Shown here: one piece after another, positions 1-11,514 of the stretch
Layout of the letters: each line of letters begins with the position of its first letter
Numbering within the stretch: the first letter of the stretch is position 1
From: Hevea brasiliensis
Lineage: Eukaryota; Streptophyta; Magnoliopsida; Malpighiales; Euphorbiaceae
Length of the DNA stretch: 64,000 nt
NCBI RefSeq assembly: GCF_030052815.1
Contig: NC_079495.1
Location: 35,025,987-35,089,986 of the forward strand
Direction: 5' to 3'
Position numbers and translations under genes: made by a program
Notes under the pieces: generated by a model
Told to the model about the DNA's origin: nothing
Database searches by the model: none
Seen by the model: the letters and a program-made list of their open reading frames with translations, nothing else

Positions 1-2241
1 TCACTAAAATTCCTCCTTATACCTTAAACCATCTGTAGCAGCAATTAGAAGAAGAAATTAAGGAGATTTATAAGCTCAAGTTAACTCCCAAAAGAGGTTA
101 GTGTCCAATCTCTGATTTCTCTCTCTAAATTCATGCTTAGAGACTTAATTTAAGTTAGAAATTGAAAGAAATTTGAATGAAATTTGTGTGTATGAAAACC
201 CTCAATTTTGGCAGCCTTTTTAGGTTAGGGTTTTGATGGTTTTCTTTGAATTAAATTGGTATAGTAGCTGCCCTTGACATGGATTTCATGATTAGAACAT
301 GAATTGCAGGTGTAATGCTAAAATTGAAATTTGAGTATTTAGGGTTTTGAGAAAAATTAGGGTTTTGGTCATGTGATGGTTGATGAGCATTTTAAAGGTC
401 AATTAGTGACCATTTAGTAAGGTTTGACCATAAAATGAGGCAATTTGTTGCATTGGATTATGAGTTGGCTAGACTGCCCTTTGTGATCAATTTTGGACCA
501 CTAGAGTCCAGTGTGGTTGGAGAGCCTTAACTGAACTTGTGTAGCTCCATTTGGTGAAAGGCCAATTGGAGGTGAAACTAGACACATAATGCAACATTTT
601 TTGTGAAGAAACCATGCCCAAAAAACTAACTTAGGTTGACCTAAAATTTGACCTAATCTGGGTAACACACATATTGCCCTAGAAAAGTGACCAAATGAAC
701 AGTGTTTGTTCAAATGGTCATAACTCAGTGTAGAAATGTCCAATTGACCTGAATTTTATACAAATGGAAAGCTTAGACAATTTAGAATAACTTTCATGAA
801 GAACAAAAATCCAAATTCTGACCATAACCCATCTGAATCGCTAACCAAAATCAGGGTACCAAAACTGCCAGAACCATTTCTGCCCAGAAATTCTGGGTAG
901 ATACTAATCGGGCCAATCTTAAAGAAATTAGCATAACTTAAGCTAGAAAACTCCAAATAAAGTGATTCAAAAAGGAAACTAAATAGGAGACAATAAGGAA
1001 CAACTTTGATGAATAGAGTTTAGTTAAATTTTTACTGTAGCAATGATCAATGAAATAGTAAATATAAGGCATGAAATCTAAAATTTGAAATAACATTAAA
1101 TTTTGTAATATGCCCTTGTATGCCTAGTACGATTGGTTTGGATGAATTGGTATGCCAATTTGGTTCCAATAGGAGTATTGCACATGGCATTGTGCCATTC
1201 TGTCATTTATGGCTTATGTGGCCATTTCATGATACTATGGCTTTTAGCCATTCCGACACTATTGTGATACTTGGCCTTATGCCCGATTATTGTTACGGCT
1301 TATCAGCTGTTCTGTTGCACACTGGGAGACACTTTGTAACCAATGGTGTGATGGCTCGAGGTACTTGGTACCCAGTGCCAGTTTACCTATTTATCCAGTC
1401 CGGTCAGCTGCATAGTTTACTTGGGCAATTATATTAAGTCTTAATAAATTATTGTTAATTAATGTACTAAATTGATAAAATTGTTAACAATTACCAAAAA
1501 CTTTAGTCTGCATCAAATATTAACAACAAATTGCATAAATTTTTATTTTATTTTATTTTAGTTTTTTTTATTTTATATTGGCACCGCTAAGCAGTATTGC
1601 TTAGCGCATTACTTTGTGCTATGCGTAAGTTTTGGAGTAAAGATAAGGAGTCCAGCAGACCATAGACTGGGTGATTAGTCAGATCTGCAAGGAGTCCAAA
1701 GTCATCTACCCTACAGTGCATTCATTGTTGGACATTAGGTTTCTTTTATATTTTGATATTTTGTATTTTGTAGTAGACATGGATTTTGTCATGTACATTA
1801 TAAAGTTATCAAATTTGAAGTTTATGTAGATGTTTCTATATTTTGTAAATAAATAAAATTTGAGTGTTTCTCCATGAATTTGAGATTATTATGATATGAA
1901 TGAAATTATGGAAATTGTTTGAAAATTTGTTGAGAATTGGGTTGATGTTAGGAGTTGTGGGTTTGAAAATTTATTGGGAGTGTTTTTAGTAGGTTTTGAA
2001 TAACTGTTTTTGTAAATTACAGCCGGCACTCTGCCGTATTTTCTATAAAATTTACGGTAATTCAAATTTATCAAAATTTAAAATAAAGGATATAAATGAT
2101 GTGAATTTCACATAAAAGGCTATTTAAACCTATAAAATGAATATTTAGAAAATAAAATAAGATAAGATAAGATAAGGTGCTCTGACACTCTGTGTGATAT
2201 GCCTTGCTCGGCTACATTGTAGACGGGTGAGGGGTGTCACA
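1..2241 (+). repeat. 3' part of the 5' LTR of G0
   Basis: The segment ends GGGGTGTCACA, directly before a primer binding site, so it is the end of a 5' LTR. It shares words with the S1/S2 LTRs (CCAATTGGAGGTGAAACTAG near 565, a GACCTGAA word near 747, a CGGCA-CTC-TGCCG hairpin at 2024-2036), so it belongs to a related LTR family. It is AT-rich and holds no credible gene. The LTR start lies left of the window. Confidence 0.75.
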
Positions 2242-2246
2242 TTTAG

Positions 2247-2258
2247 TGGTATCAGAGC
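2247..2258 (+). other. Primer binding site of G0, initiator tRNA-Met type
   Basis: TGGTATCAGAGC, the standard plant LTR-element complement of the 3' end of initiator tRNA-Met, lies 5 bases after the LTR end. It is where minus-strand DNA synthesis is primed. Confidence 0.85.
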
Positions 2259-2898
2259 ATGGTTTAGGCGTTTCTAGGTTTAGATAGATTCTATACTATG
2301 CATTGCATTTGTAGGAGTTGAGGTGGCACTAAAAGAGCGGAAGCATGAAAATTGTTAGATTAGAACATTGAATTCAAAAATTTTCTTCTAGGGTCTCATG
2401 CATCATGCAATATTCATTATGTACCTAATTGATTTCAATGCACAATTGCATATTAAAACACTTTTAATATGTATTAGGATCTACATTTGCCATTTAAGAT
2501 TTTTGAATTAATAAATTAATTCATTAGAACCCTAAATTATTACAAGAATATGTGCACTAACCTTTTGATGCACTATAGATGTGATTGGTATCTTTGAGAA
2601 GCACCTAGGATCCTAAATGTTGTCTCTCTAGTTTGTCCACACCAAGATCACCAATGGCAGCCCCTTGAACAGCTTCTCAAGCCTTGCCAACCAATTAGAA
2701 ATTAGAGATTTGCCTTTAAAGAGGTTGTAGATGTATATAGGACACTAGAAACAATTTTTAGCAATTTTAATTCAAGAGAATATGGACAATTCTCTTTGAA
2801 TTGATAAGAGAAGAAGAAGAAGAGAGGAGAGGAGCTTTATGGGTGGCGGCACACAATGAGAAAAATCAGAATGTTGTGTTTTAGCTTTCATTCTTTCC

Positions 2899-2906
2899 CT
2901 TTTATA
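2899..2906 (-). promoter_or_regulatory. TATA box of the C1 LTR
   Basis: The minus strand reads TATAAAAG, about 150 bases downstream of the G-box pair. This would start transcripts near 2870 and gives a U3 of about 1.5 kb. The same box survives in the C1 5' LTR (near 19140) and the C3 LTR (near 21445) but is degenerate in the C2 LTRs. Promoter use is inferred. Confidence 0.5.
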
Positions 2907-3058
2907 ATTAGGTCATCACTCAAAATCCTTGCCACATGTCATCTTCTGATTGCATCTTAGTTTAATTGATCTAATCACATTAAGCCAAGTGTCAAAGCTA
3001 GATTTAATCTTGACTTTGATCATCATGCATGATTGGAAGACAAATGGAAAGCTTATAT

Positions 3059-3097
3059 GGTGCCACGTGTCACCATCTCATGGTGCCACGTGTCACC
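3059..3097 (-). promoter_or_regulatory. Pair of G-box repeats in the C1 LTR
   Basis: GGTGCCACGTGTCACC occurs twice, starting at 3059 and 3082. Each copy centres on CACGTG, the G-box core bound by plant bZIP and bHLH factors. The other four copia LTRs in the window have the same pair with CACGTG changed to CACATG or CATGTG. The position, upstream of a TATA box in U3, suits an enhancer. No binding evidence is available. Confidence 0.45.
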
Positions 3098-4442
3098 CTA
3101 TGAAATGACCAAATTACCCTTGTGTTGTAATTTTGAGTTCTCAACCCAAAATAATTATTTCTCCTCTTCTAATCAATTTATATCAAATATTAATTAATTA
3201 ATTAATTAATCTCTATTAATTAATTTCTCATAATTAAATTCATATTTAAACACTTTAAATATGAATTTAACTTATACTATACATCCAATAACCTAAATTT
3301 GGTTTGAAGACATGTTAGGGACTTTGCAATCTTATTGCAAACCAAACCTATTTAATTAATCAATTAAACTCTTTAATTAATTAATTAAATCATAATTAAC
3401 TTGGTGATTACTTGTGTATGTGTGTGACTCACTAGGCTCATTACTAATTGGCAATGAGATATGATATCAACTCTTAATATCATCAAAACCTTTTCTTACC
3501 ATAAATGATTTCTCTAAATCATTTTAGGCACCTTATAGACCATGGTTAACACCTAGCATAGCATGCCATGGCCATCCAATTAGTAATAAGGAATACCTTA
3601 AATGAACCTATAATCATATGTTACCATGTACTAGAATCTCTCTATTACAAAATCTCAATTCGAGTTGGAGTCATGGTTTATGTCAAACCCCATTTGCTAT
3701 GAATATTATGTTCTCTTTCAATTCTAATTCTTGATTAAAAAGATTTTCTCATCAGAAACTCTTTTCTGATTAAATCTGTCTGTCCTGGCCAGGAGCTTGA
3801 AATATCAAGAACAATTAAATGAACATAGGATTTTATCCCTATTTACTTAGGGTAACAGATTCCAACTTGATCAACACCTACCTCCATATATAACTAGTAG
3901 GAGCCAACACATGCCCATATACCCATACACAGTATAAGTATAAAAGCAGTATCAAACTCAAACCACCTATATACAAGATAACTATTTTATCTCAAGTCTA
4001 AAGATTATATGCACTGATATGATTTATGACAATGCATTGACAAGAGTAAACTCCACGTGCTTGTCATAAGTGTCACTGGTTCGGCCTACTTATCACGTAT
4101 AAGTGCCTATCATGTTTGTTATATGACATGAGACTCACCATTCCATCTTATTTATATCTCATATAAATACCTTGGGAACAAACATGAATACAATCTTTCT
4201 GGATAAGTCATCTACTGTGTGAAGTATCCTCAATTGTGAACTAATTTATGATACTTTGTGCTAGAAATACTGTCACTCATATTCTTAACAACTTAAGAAT
4301 AGAATTTCTAACAAAATATCAATGGACCTTTTCTATTACACATAAATAAATTATGTAAACAAAAAAGTGAAATTGCCTTTTTATTAATAAAACATGTATA
4401 AGATACATACTAAATGATATGCTCTAAGGCGTACTACTAACA

Positions 4443-4455
4443 ATCTCCCATTAGC
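4443..4455 (-). other. Polypurine tract of C1
   Basis: The minus strand reads GCTAATGGGAGAT directly before the LTR start TGTTAGTAG. It is the plus-strand priming site. The C3 and C2 copies have GCTAGTGGGAGAT. Confidence 0.75.
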
Positions 4456-4509
4456 ACTAGAGCTATTCATTACAATACCTTAGACCCATCTTCTAAAGAT
4501 GTTGGTCTA

Positions 4510-5278
4510 ACTGAGCTTGTGACATAGGCTTAGTGACTGGATCAGCTGGATTTTCAGCTGATGCTATTTTCTGTATGGCTACATCACCTTGCCCAACTAT
4601 CTCTCTGATAATGTGGTAGCACCTTTCTATGTGTTAGGACTTATGGTGAGACCGGGGTTCCTTAGCCTGTATGACTACTCCATTGTTGTCACAGTAGAGT
4701 GGAACTGCTGACTCAATGGAAGGAACTACTGCAAGTTTTGTCACGAACTTCTTTATTCAAACAGTTTCCTTTGCAGCATCTGATGCAGCAATATACTTAG
4801 CCTCTGTAGTGGAATTTGCAGTCGTACTCTATTTGGAACTCTTTCAACTGACTGCACCTCCATTACAAATGAACACATGCCCAGAGGTAGACTTTCTATC
4901 ATCGATATTTGATTGGAAATAAGAATTAGTATAACCATCCAATTGCAAGTCACTACCTCCATATATTAAGAATAAATCCTTAGTTCTTCTCAAGTACTTA
5001 AGGTTATTATTGACAGCTATCCAGTGTTCCAAACCTGGATTGGATTGAAACCTGCTAGTCAAACTAATAGCATATGCAATATCTGGCCTAGTACACAACA
5101 TTGCATATATCAAACTTTCAATAGCTGAAGCATAAGGAATCCTAGCCATTTTATCTCTTTCTTCAGGTGTCTTTGGAGACATCTCTTTAGAAAGGTGGAT
5201 ACCATGTCTCACTGGTAACAATCCTCTCTTGGAATCAAGCATGTTAAAACTCTTTAACACCTTTTCCAAGTATAGACT
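4510..5278 (-). pseudogene. RNase H region of C1 pol, broken
   Basis: The frame follows RT after one stop codon and contains the RT-to-RNase H linker (LLPVRHGIHLSKEMSP), the SRFQSNPG segment and the RNase H start (DGYTNS, in place of the DGYTDSD seen in C2 and C3). A second stop at 4844-4846 replaces the tryptophan of the VSWKSSKQ motif. The second Asp of the DGYTDSD motif is Asn here, and several other changes are present. Beyond 4844 the frame is broken, although the downstream DNA still aligns to the C2 RNase H. In a working element this domain removes RNA from the RNA-DNA hybrid. Confidence 0.75.
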
Positions 5279-6220
5279 TTAGGATAAACCAATTATTCTT
5301 TTCGCTCTATCTCTATAGATGCGAATCCCAAAAATATGGGTTGCCTCCCCTAAGTCTTTCATGGAGAATGTATTTAACAACCATACCTTTACAGTTGTCA
5401 ACATACCCGTGTCATTACCCATCAACAAAATGTCATCCACATATAAGGCAAGGAATGTGATATCACTATCACTAACCTTCTTATATAGACATGGCTCATC
5501 CTCATTTTTGATAAAACCAAATGACTTAATGGCTTTATCAAAACGGATGTTCCAACTCCTCGAAGCTTGTTTCAACCCATAAATGGATCGCTTTAGCTTG
5601 CATACTTTGGAACCATCTTGGGATTCAAAACCCCTAGGTTGTTCCATGAAAATGTTTCCTTCAATGTATCCATTGAGAAAAGCTATTTTAACATCCATCT
5701 GCCAAATCTCATAATCATAGTATGCAGCTATTGCTAATAGAATCCTAATTGATTTAAGCATGGCAACAAGCGAGAAAGTCTCCTCATAATCGATTCCTTG
5801 CCTTTGGCGAAATCCTTTTGCTACTAGCCGTGCTTTATAGGTCTCTACCTTTCCATCAGAACCAATTTTCTTCTTGAAAACCCATTTATTCCCTATAGGT
5901 ACAATACCTTCAGGTAGGTCAACAAGATCCCAAACTTGATTCTTATACATGGAATCAATTTCGGATTTCATAGCATCAATCCATTTTGAAGAGACTGTAT
6001 CTGATATAGCTTCTTCATAGGTAAGTGGATCATCTCCATGATCTACTTCTTTATGAGTAAACAACTCTTGTTCATCTTCATGAAGAAAACCATATCTCAC
6101 TGGTGGATGAGATATCCTGATTGATCTGCAAGGAATAGCTGTAGATGCTTTATCCATAGGTGTAGGTTGACTAGATGGATCTATATCCATCTGATCTGTT
6201 GGTTGGTCAGAATTCTCCAA
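5279..6220 (-). pseudogene. Copia reverse transcriptase domain of C1
   Basis: A 313-codon open stretch covers the whole copia-type RT. The domain starts near residue 95 (NQVWDLVDLPEG), with motif A QMDVKIAFLNG around residue 174 and the catalytic LYVDDILL around 259-266. It is the best-preserved RT in the window. It ends at a TAA (5279-5281) where the C3 copy keeps CAA in GLSQSLYLEK. The first 60 or so residues are integrase-RT linker (SHPPVRYGFL). The real reading frame is the long gag-pol polyprotein, so the first Met is not a start. Confidence 0.85.
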
Positions 6221-6466
6221 TTCTAACTCTAATTGCCTTCCTTTGCCTCCTTCTTGAACAAACTATTGTTCAACAAAAGTGGCATATCTACTTACCACAA
6301 CCTTTTGTGATGTAGGCAAATAAAAATAATATCCAAAACTCTCTTTTGGATATCCAACAAATTGACCTTTTTCTGATCTGGTTTCCAATTTATCAGTGTT
6401 CAGCTTTTTGATATAAGCTGCACAACCCCAAATCTTAGCTTGCTTAAGACTTGGTTTTCTTCCAGG

Positions 6467-7138
6467 CTATATCTCATAAGGTGTGAAAGATACTGATTTT
6501 GATGGAATCCTATTCAGAATATACAAAGCTGATTCTAATGCAAATCCCCAAAAGGAGATTGGCATATCAGTATAGCTCACCATGCTACGTACCATATCTA
6601 ATAGGGTACAATTTCTCCTTTCAGATACACCATTCAGTTGTGGCATTCCTAGAGGAGTCAGCTGGGAAATAATGCCATGCTCTTTTAAGTATTCATCAAA
6701 TTCGGTACTCAAGTATTCACCTCTATGATCTAATCGAAGAGCTTTAATACTTTTTCCTATTTGATTTTCTACTTTATATTTAAATTCTTTGAACTTTTCA
6801 AAGGATTCATGTTTGTATTTCATCAAATACAAATACCCAAACCTTGATTTCTAATCGGTAAAGGTAATAAAGTAATGAAAATCACCTCTACCCATTTCTT
6901 TAAATGGACCACATACATCACTATGTATTAGCTCCAAAATATTTTCAGCTCTTAGTCCTTGTTCAATAAAGGGTGATCTAGTCATTTTGCCCTGAAGGTA
7001 GGATTCACAAGTTGGAGTAGGCTCAGAACCCAATGAGGATAAAATCCCCATTTTCTCCAATTTTGTAATCCTATCTTCTGCAACATTACCTAATCTTAAG
7101 TGCCAAATATATTTTGAACTTGAGTTGATTTTCACCAT
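6467..7138 (-). pseudogene. GAG-pre-integrase zinc domain and integrase of C1, broken
   Basis: The right part (7138-6851) contains the HHCC-type region with HLRLGN and TCESYLQGK. The usual second His and second Cys are changed (Asn and Tyr), so zinc binding is doubtful. A stop separates it from 6832-6467, which carries the integrase core with RLDHRGEY and PQLNGVSERRN, but the second catalytic Asp region reads LDHRGE rather than SDHGGE. The domain joins element DNA to the host chromosome in working copies. Confidence 0.8.
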
Positions 7139-7419
7139 GGCATATTTAGATTGCTTTCATTCATTTTGTGTTTATCATTATTATCTAAATAATAAAGACT
7201 ATCATGCATATAGCCCGAGCCAACATATTTATTTTCAAAATAAATATTTCAAAAATCATCTGTGAACTAAAATTCATAGCCATTTCTAGTCAAACTAAAT
7301 ATAGAAATGATGCTCTTAAAAGCATCAGGTATATATAAGATATTATTCAAACACAAAACATGTCCAGAGATGTAAAAAGATTTAGATCCTATGGCTAAAG
7401 CTTCAATAGTTTAGCCAAT
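7139..7419 (-). pseudogene. Remnant of protease end and pre-integrase linker of C1
   Basis: Translated from the right, it gives SFYISGHVLCLNNILYIPDA and a tyrosine-rich YVGSGYMHDSLYYLDNN, typical of the copia segment between protease and the HHCC zinc domain. It has in-frame stops and a 2-base insertion near 7140. Its right end (TTTAGCCAAT) abuts the C2 LTR. The protease active site is not present. Confidence 0.6.
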
Positions 7420-9529
7420 TGAAGGAGTAGAAGCGTGAAAAATACAAGTTTATACCATTGAATTCAAAAATTTTCACCTAGGGTCACATGCATCATGCAA
7501 GATTTATTTTTATCTATTTGATTTCAATGATAAACAACATATTAAAACTATTTTAATATGTTTTTGGATCTGTATTTGCCATTTAAGATTTTAAAATTAA
7601 TCAGATTAATTTTAGAACCCTATATTAGAACAAGAACAAATACACTAACCTCTTGATACACTGCAGTGTATTTGTGCCTTTCGGATGCGTCTTCAGGACA
7701 CCAGATGTTGTCCCTCTAGCTTGTCCACACCAAGTTCACCTATGGCAACCCTTGAACAGCTTCTAAAGCTTTTTCTATTAATTAGAAAATCAAGTTTTGC
7801 CTTTTAAGAGATTAAAGATGTAAACAGGACACTAGAAACAATTTCTAGTATTTTTAATTCAAGAGATTATTTTTCTAATCTCTTGGAATTGATGAGAGAT
7901 GAAGAAAAAGAGAGAATGGGAGCTTCAAGGTGGTGGCACAAAGGAGGAGGCAGCATCTTGTGTTATTTTTCTTTTCACAACAACACTTATACAACTAGGT
8001 CAACACATAAAACCCTTGCCACATGTCACCCTTTAATTGGTTCTAGGTTTAATTGACCCAATCACATTGTGCCAAGTATCAAACCTATATTTAATCTTAA
8101 TTTTAATCATCTTACATGATTAAAAAACATTTGGCAAGCTTATGTGTAGTGCCATGTGTCACCATCTCATGGTGCCACATGTCACCCTGTGAAATGACCA
8201 AAATGCCCCTGTGTCCTAATTTTGAGTTCTCAACCCAAAATAATTATTTTTCTTCTTCTAATCAATTTATATCAAATATAAATCAATTAATTAATCTTTA
8301 TTAATTAATTTCTCAGTAATTAAATTCATATTTAAACACTTTAAATATAAATTTAACTTACCCATATACATCTAATAATCTAAATTTGGTTTTAAGTTAT
8401 GCTAGAGACATTGCAATCTAATTGCAAACCAAACCTATTTAATTAATCAATTACACTCTTTAATTAATTAATTAAATCATATTTAATTAGGTGATTACTT
8501 GTATATGTGTGTGACTTACTAGGCTCATCACTAATTGGCAATGAGACATGATATCTACTCTTAATATCATCAGAACTCTTTTTTACCATAAATGATTTCT
8601 CTAAATCATTTTATGCACCTCATAGACCATGGTTAACACCTAGTATAGCATGCCATGGCCACCCAATTAGTAATAAGGTTTACCTTAAATGAACCTATAA
8701 TCATATGTTACCTTGCACTAGAATATCTCTATTACAAAAACCCAACTCAAGCTGGAGTCATGGTTTATGTCAAACTCCATTTGCTATGAATATTATGTTC
8801 TCTTTTAATTTCAGTTCTTGATTAAAAGATTTTTCTCATCAGAAACTCTTTCTGAATAAATCTATCTGTCCTGGTCAAGAACTTGAAACATCAAGAATAA
8901 TTAAATGAACATACGATTTTATCTCTATTTACTTAGAGGAACAGATTCCATCTTAATCAACACCTACCTCCATATATAATTAGTAGGAGCCAACACATGC
9001 CCATATACCCATACACAGCACAAGTATGAAAGCAATATCAAACTCAAACTACCTATATACAAGATAACTGTGCTATCTCAGGTCTAAAGATTATATGCAC
9101 TAATATGATTTATGACAATCCATTGACAAGAGTAAACTCCATGTGCTTGTCATAAGCATCACTAGTTCGGCCTACTTATCATGTATAAGTGTCTATCATG
9201 TTTGTTATATGGCATGAGACTCACCATTCCATCTTATTTATATCTCATATAAATAACTTGGGAATAAACATGAATATAATCTTTCTGGATAAGTCATGTC
9301 CTTATTATGAAGTGTCCTTGATTGTGAACCTATTTATGATACTTTGTGCTAGAAGTACTGTCACTCATTTTCTTAACAACTTAAGAATAGAATTTCTAAC
9401 AAAATATCAATGGACCTTTTCTATTATACATAAATATATTATGTAAACGGAAAAGTGGAAAAGTCTTTTATTAATAAAAGATGTACAAGATACATACTAA
9501 ATGATATGCTCTAGGGCATACTACTAATA
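7420..9529 (-). repeat. 3' LTR of copia C2
   Basis: About 2.1 kb, bounded by TGAAGGAGTAG on the left and CTACTAATA on the right. The minus-strand start therefore reads TATTAGTAG, where the first G of the usual TGTTAGTAG has changed. It matches 14820-16913 throughout. AT-rich; no gene seen. The small open frames on the plus strand recur in both C2 LTRs only because the LTRs are copies. Confidence 0.88.
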
Positions 9530-9542
9530 ATCTCCCACTAGC
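9530..9542 (-). other. Polypurine tract of C2
   Basis: The minus strand reads GCTAGTGGGAGAT, immediately before the LTR start. Confidence 0.75.
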
Positions 9543-9603
9543 ACCAGAGCCATTCATTACAATATCTTAGACCCATCTTCTCAATATATTGATCTAGCTG
9601 AGT

Positions 9604-10380
9604 CTATGACATAGGCTTAGTGAATGGATCAGCTGGATTTTCAGCTGATGCTATTTTTTGCATGGCTACATCACCTCGTCCAACTATTTCTCTGATAATG
9701 TGGTAGCGCCTTTCTATGTGTTTGGACTTCTGGTGAGACCTTGGTTCCTTAGCCTGTATGACTGCTCCATTGTTTTCATAGTGTAGTGGAACTGCTGACT
9801 CAGTGGAAGGAACTACTGCAAGTTTTGTCACGAACTTCTTTATCGAAACAACTTCCTTTGCAGTATCTGATGCAGCAATATAATCAGCCTCTGTAGTGGA
9901 ATCTGCAGTCGTGCTCTGTTTGGAACTCTTCCAACTGACTGCGCCTCCATTACAAATGAACACATATCCAGATGTAGACTTTCTATCATCGATATTTGAT
10001 TGGAAATCAGAATCAGTATAACCATCCAATTGCAAGTCTCTACCTCCATAGATCAAGAATAAATCCTTAGTTCTTTTCAAGTACTTAAGGATATTCTTGA
10101 CAGTTATCCAGTATTCCAAACCTAGATTGGATTGATACCTGCTAGTCAAACTAACAGCATATACAATATCCGGCCTAGTACACAACATTGCATGCATTAA
10201 ACTTCCAATAGCCGAAATATATGGAATCCTGGCCATTTTATCTCTTTCTTTAGGTGTCTTTGGAGACATCTCTTTAGAAAGATGGATACCATGTCTCACT
10301 GGTAACAATCCTCTCTTGGAATCAAGCATGTTAAACCTCTTTAACACATTTTTCCAAGTATAGACTTTGGGATAAACCAA
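9604..10380 (-). pseudogene. RNase H region and end of C2 pol
   Basis: A 258-codon open stretch contains the linker LLPVRHGIHLSKEMSP, the RNase H start DGYTDSDFQ (first acidic residue), TTEADYIA (Glu), then HYENNGAV where copia elements usually have a CDNNGA-type motif, so the third catalytic Asp appears to be Glu. It ends with the KHIERRYHIIRE and ENPADPFTKPMS signatures of the copia pol C-terminus and a stop at 9604-9606. It is the only complete copia pol end in the window. A frame break separates it from RT. Confidence 0.82.
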
Positions 10381-11490
10381 TTATTCTTTTCGCTCTATCT
10401 CTATAGATGCGAATCCCAAGAATATAGGTTACCTTCCCTAAGTCTTTCATCGAGAATGTATTTGACAACCATATCTTTACAGTTGTCAACATACTTATGT
10501 CATTACCCATCAACAATATATCATCCATTTATAAAACAAGGAAAGTGATAGCACTGTCACTAACCTTCTTATATACACATGGCTCATCCTCATTTTTGAT
10601 AAAACCAAATGATTTAATGGCTTCATCAAAACGGATGTTCTAACTCCTCGAAGCTTGCTTCAACCCATAAATGGATCGCTTTAGCTTGCATACCTTGGAA
10701 CCATCTTGGGATTCAAAACACCTAGGTTGTTTCATGAAAATGTTTTCTTCAATGTATCCATTGAGAAAAGCTATTTTGACATCCATCTACCAAATCTCAT
10801 AATTATAGTATACAACTATTACTAATAGAATCCTAATTAATTTAAGCATGGCAACAAGCAAGAAAGTTTCCTCATAGTCGATTCCTTGCCTTTGGCGAAA
10901 CCCTTTCGCTACTAGCCTTGCCTTATAGGTCTCTACCTTTCCATCAGAACCAATTTTCTTCTTGAAAACCCATTTGTTCCCTATAGGTACAATACCTTCA
11001 GGTGGGTCAACAAGATCCCAAACTTGATTATTATACATGGAATCAATTTCGGATTTCATAGCATCAATCCATTTTGAAGAGCCTATATCTGATATAGCTT
11101 CTTCATAGGTCAGTGGATCATCTCATGATCTACTTCTTCATGAGTAGACAACTCTTGTTCTTCTTCATGAAGGAAACCATATCTCACTGGTGGGTGAGAT
11201 ACCCTGGTTGTTCTACGAGGAATAGCTGTAGATATTTCATCAATGGGTGTAGGTTGACTAGATGGATCTATATCCATCTGATCTGTTAGTTGGTCAGAAT
11301 TCTCTAATTCTAACTCTATTTGCCTTCCTTTGCCTCCTTCTTAAACAAACTATTGTTCAAGAAATGTAGCATCTCTATTCACCACAACCTTTTGTGATGT
11401 AGGCAAATAAAAATAATATCCAAAACTATCTTTTGGATATCCAACAAATCCACCCTTTTTTGATATGGTTTCCAATTTATTAGTGTTCAG
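10331..11490 (-). pseudogene. Reverse transcriptase of C2, fragmented
   Basis: The stretch aligns over its length with the intact C1 RT. 11059-10787 carries the first part (NQVWDLVDPPEG to YNYEIW), a stop follows just before motif A, and 10528-10331 resumes at MDDILLMGND, where the YVDD tyrosine-valine pair is lost. One base is missing near 11126 and stops lie near 10640 and 10784. The enzyme would be inactive. Confidence 0.78.
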
Positions 11491-11514
11491 CTTTTTGATA
11501 TAAGCTGAACAACC

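Larger units (their letters stand above)
2330..4442 (-). repeat. 3' LTR of copia C1
   Basis: About 2.1 kb. On the minus strand it starts TGTTAGTAG beside a polypurine tract and ends at 2330. It pairs with 18569-20666: both share the word GGATCTACATTTGCCATTTA and the same initial block, unlike the C2 LTRs. It contains AT-rich TTAATTAA runs, a TATA box and a G-box pair listed separately. No gene is seen. Confidence 0.88.

Noticed and set aside
1120..1437. 105-codon plus-strand open frame in the G0 LTR
   Set aside because: No recognisable domain; it lies inside a non-coding LTR, and related LTRs S1 and S2 do not keep it open.
8116..9446. Plus-strand open frames in the C2 and C1 LTRs (for example 8116-8304, 9189-9446, 16574-16831)
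   Set aside because: They run against the element, have no domain, and recur only because LTRs are copies.
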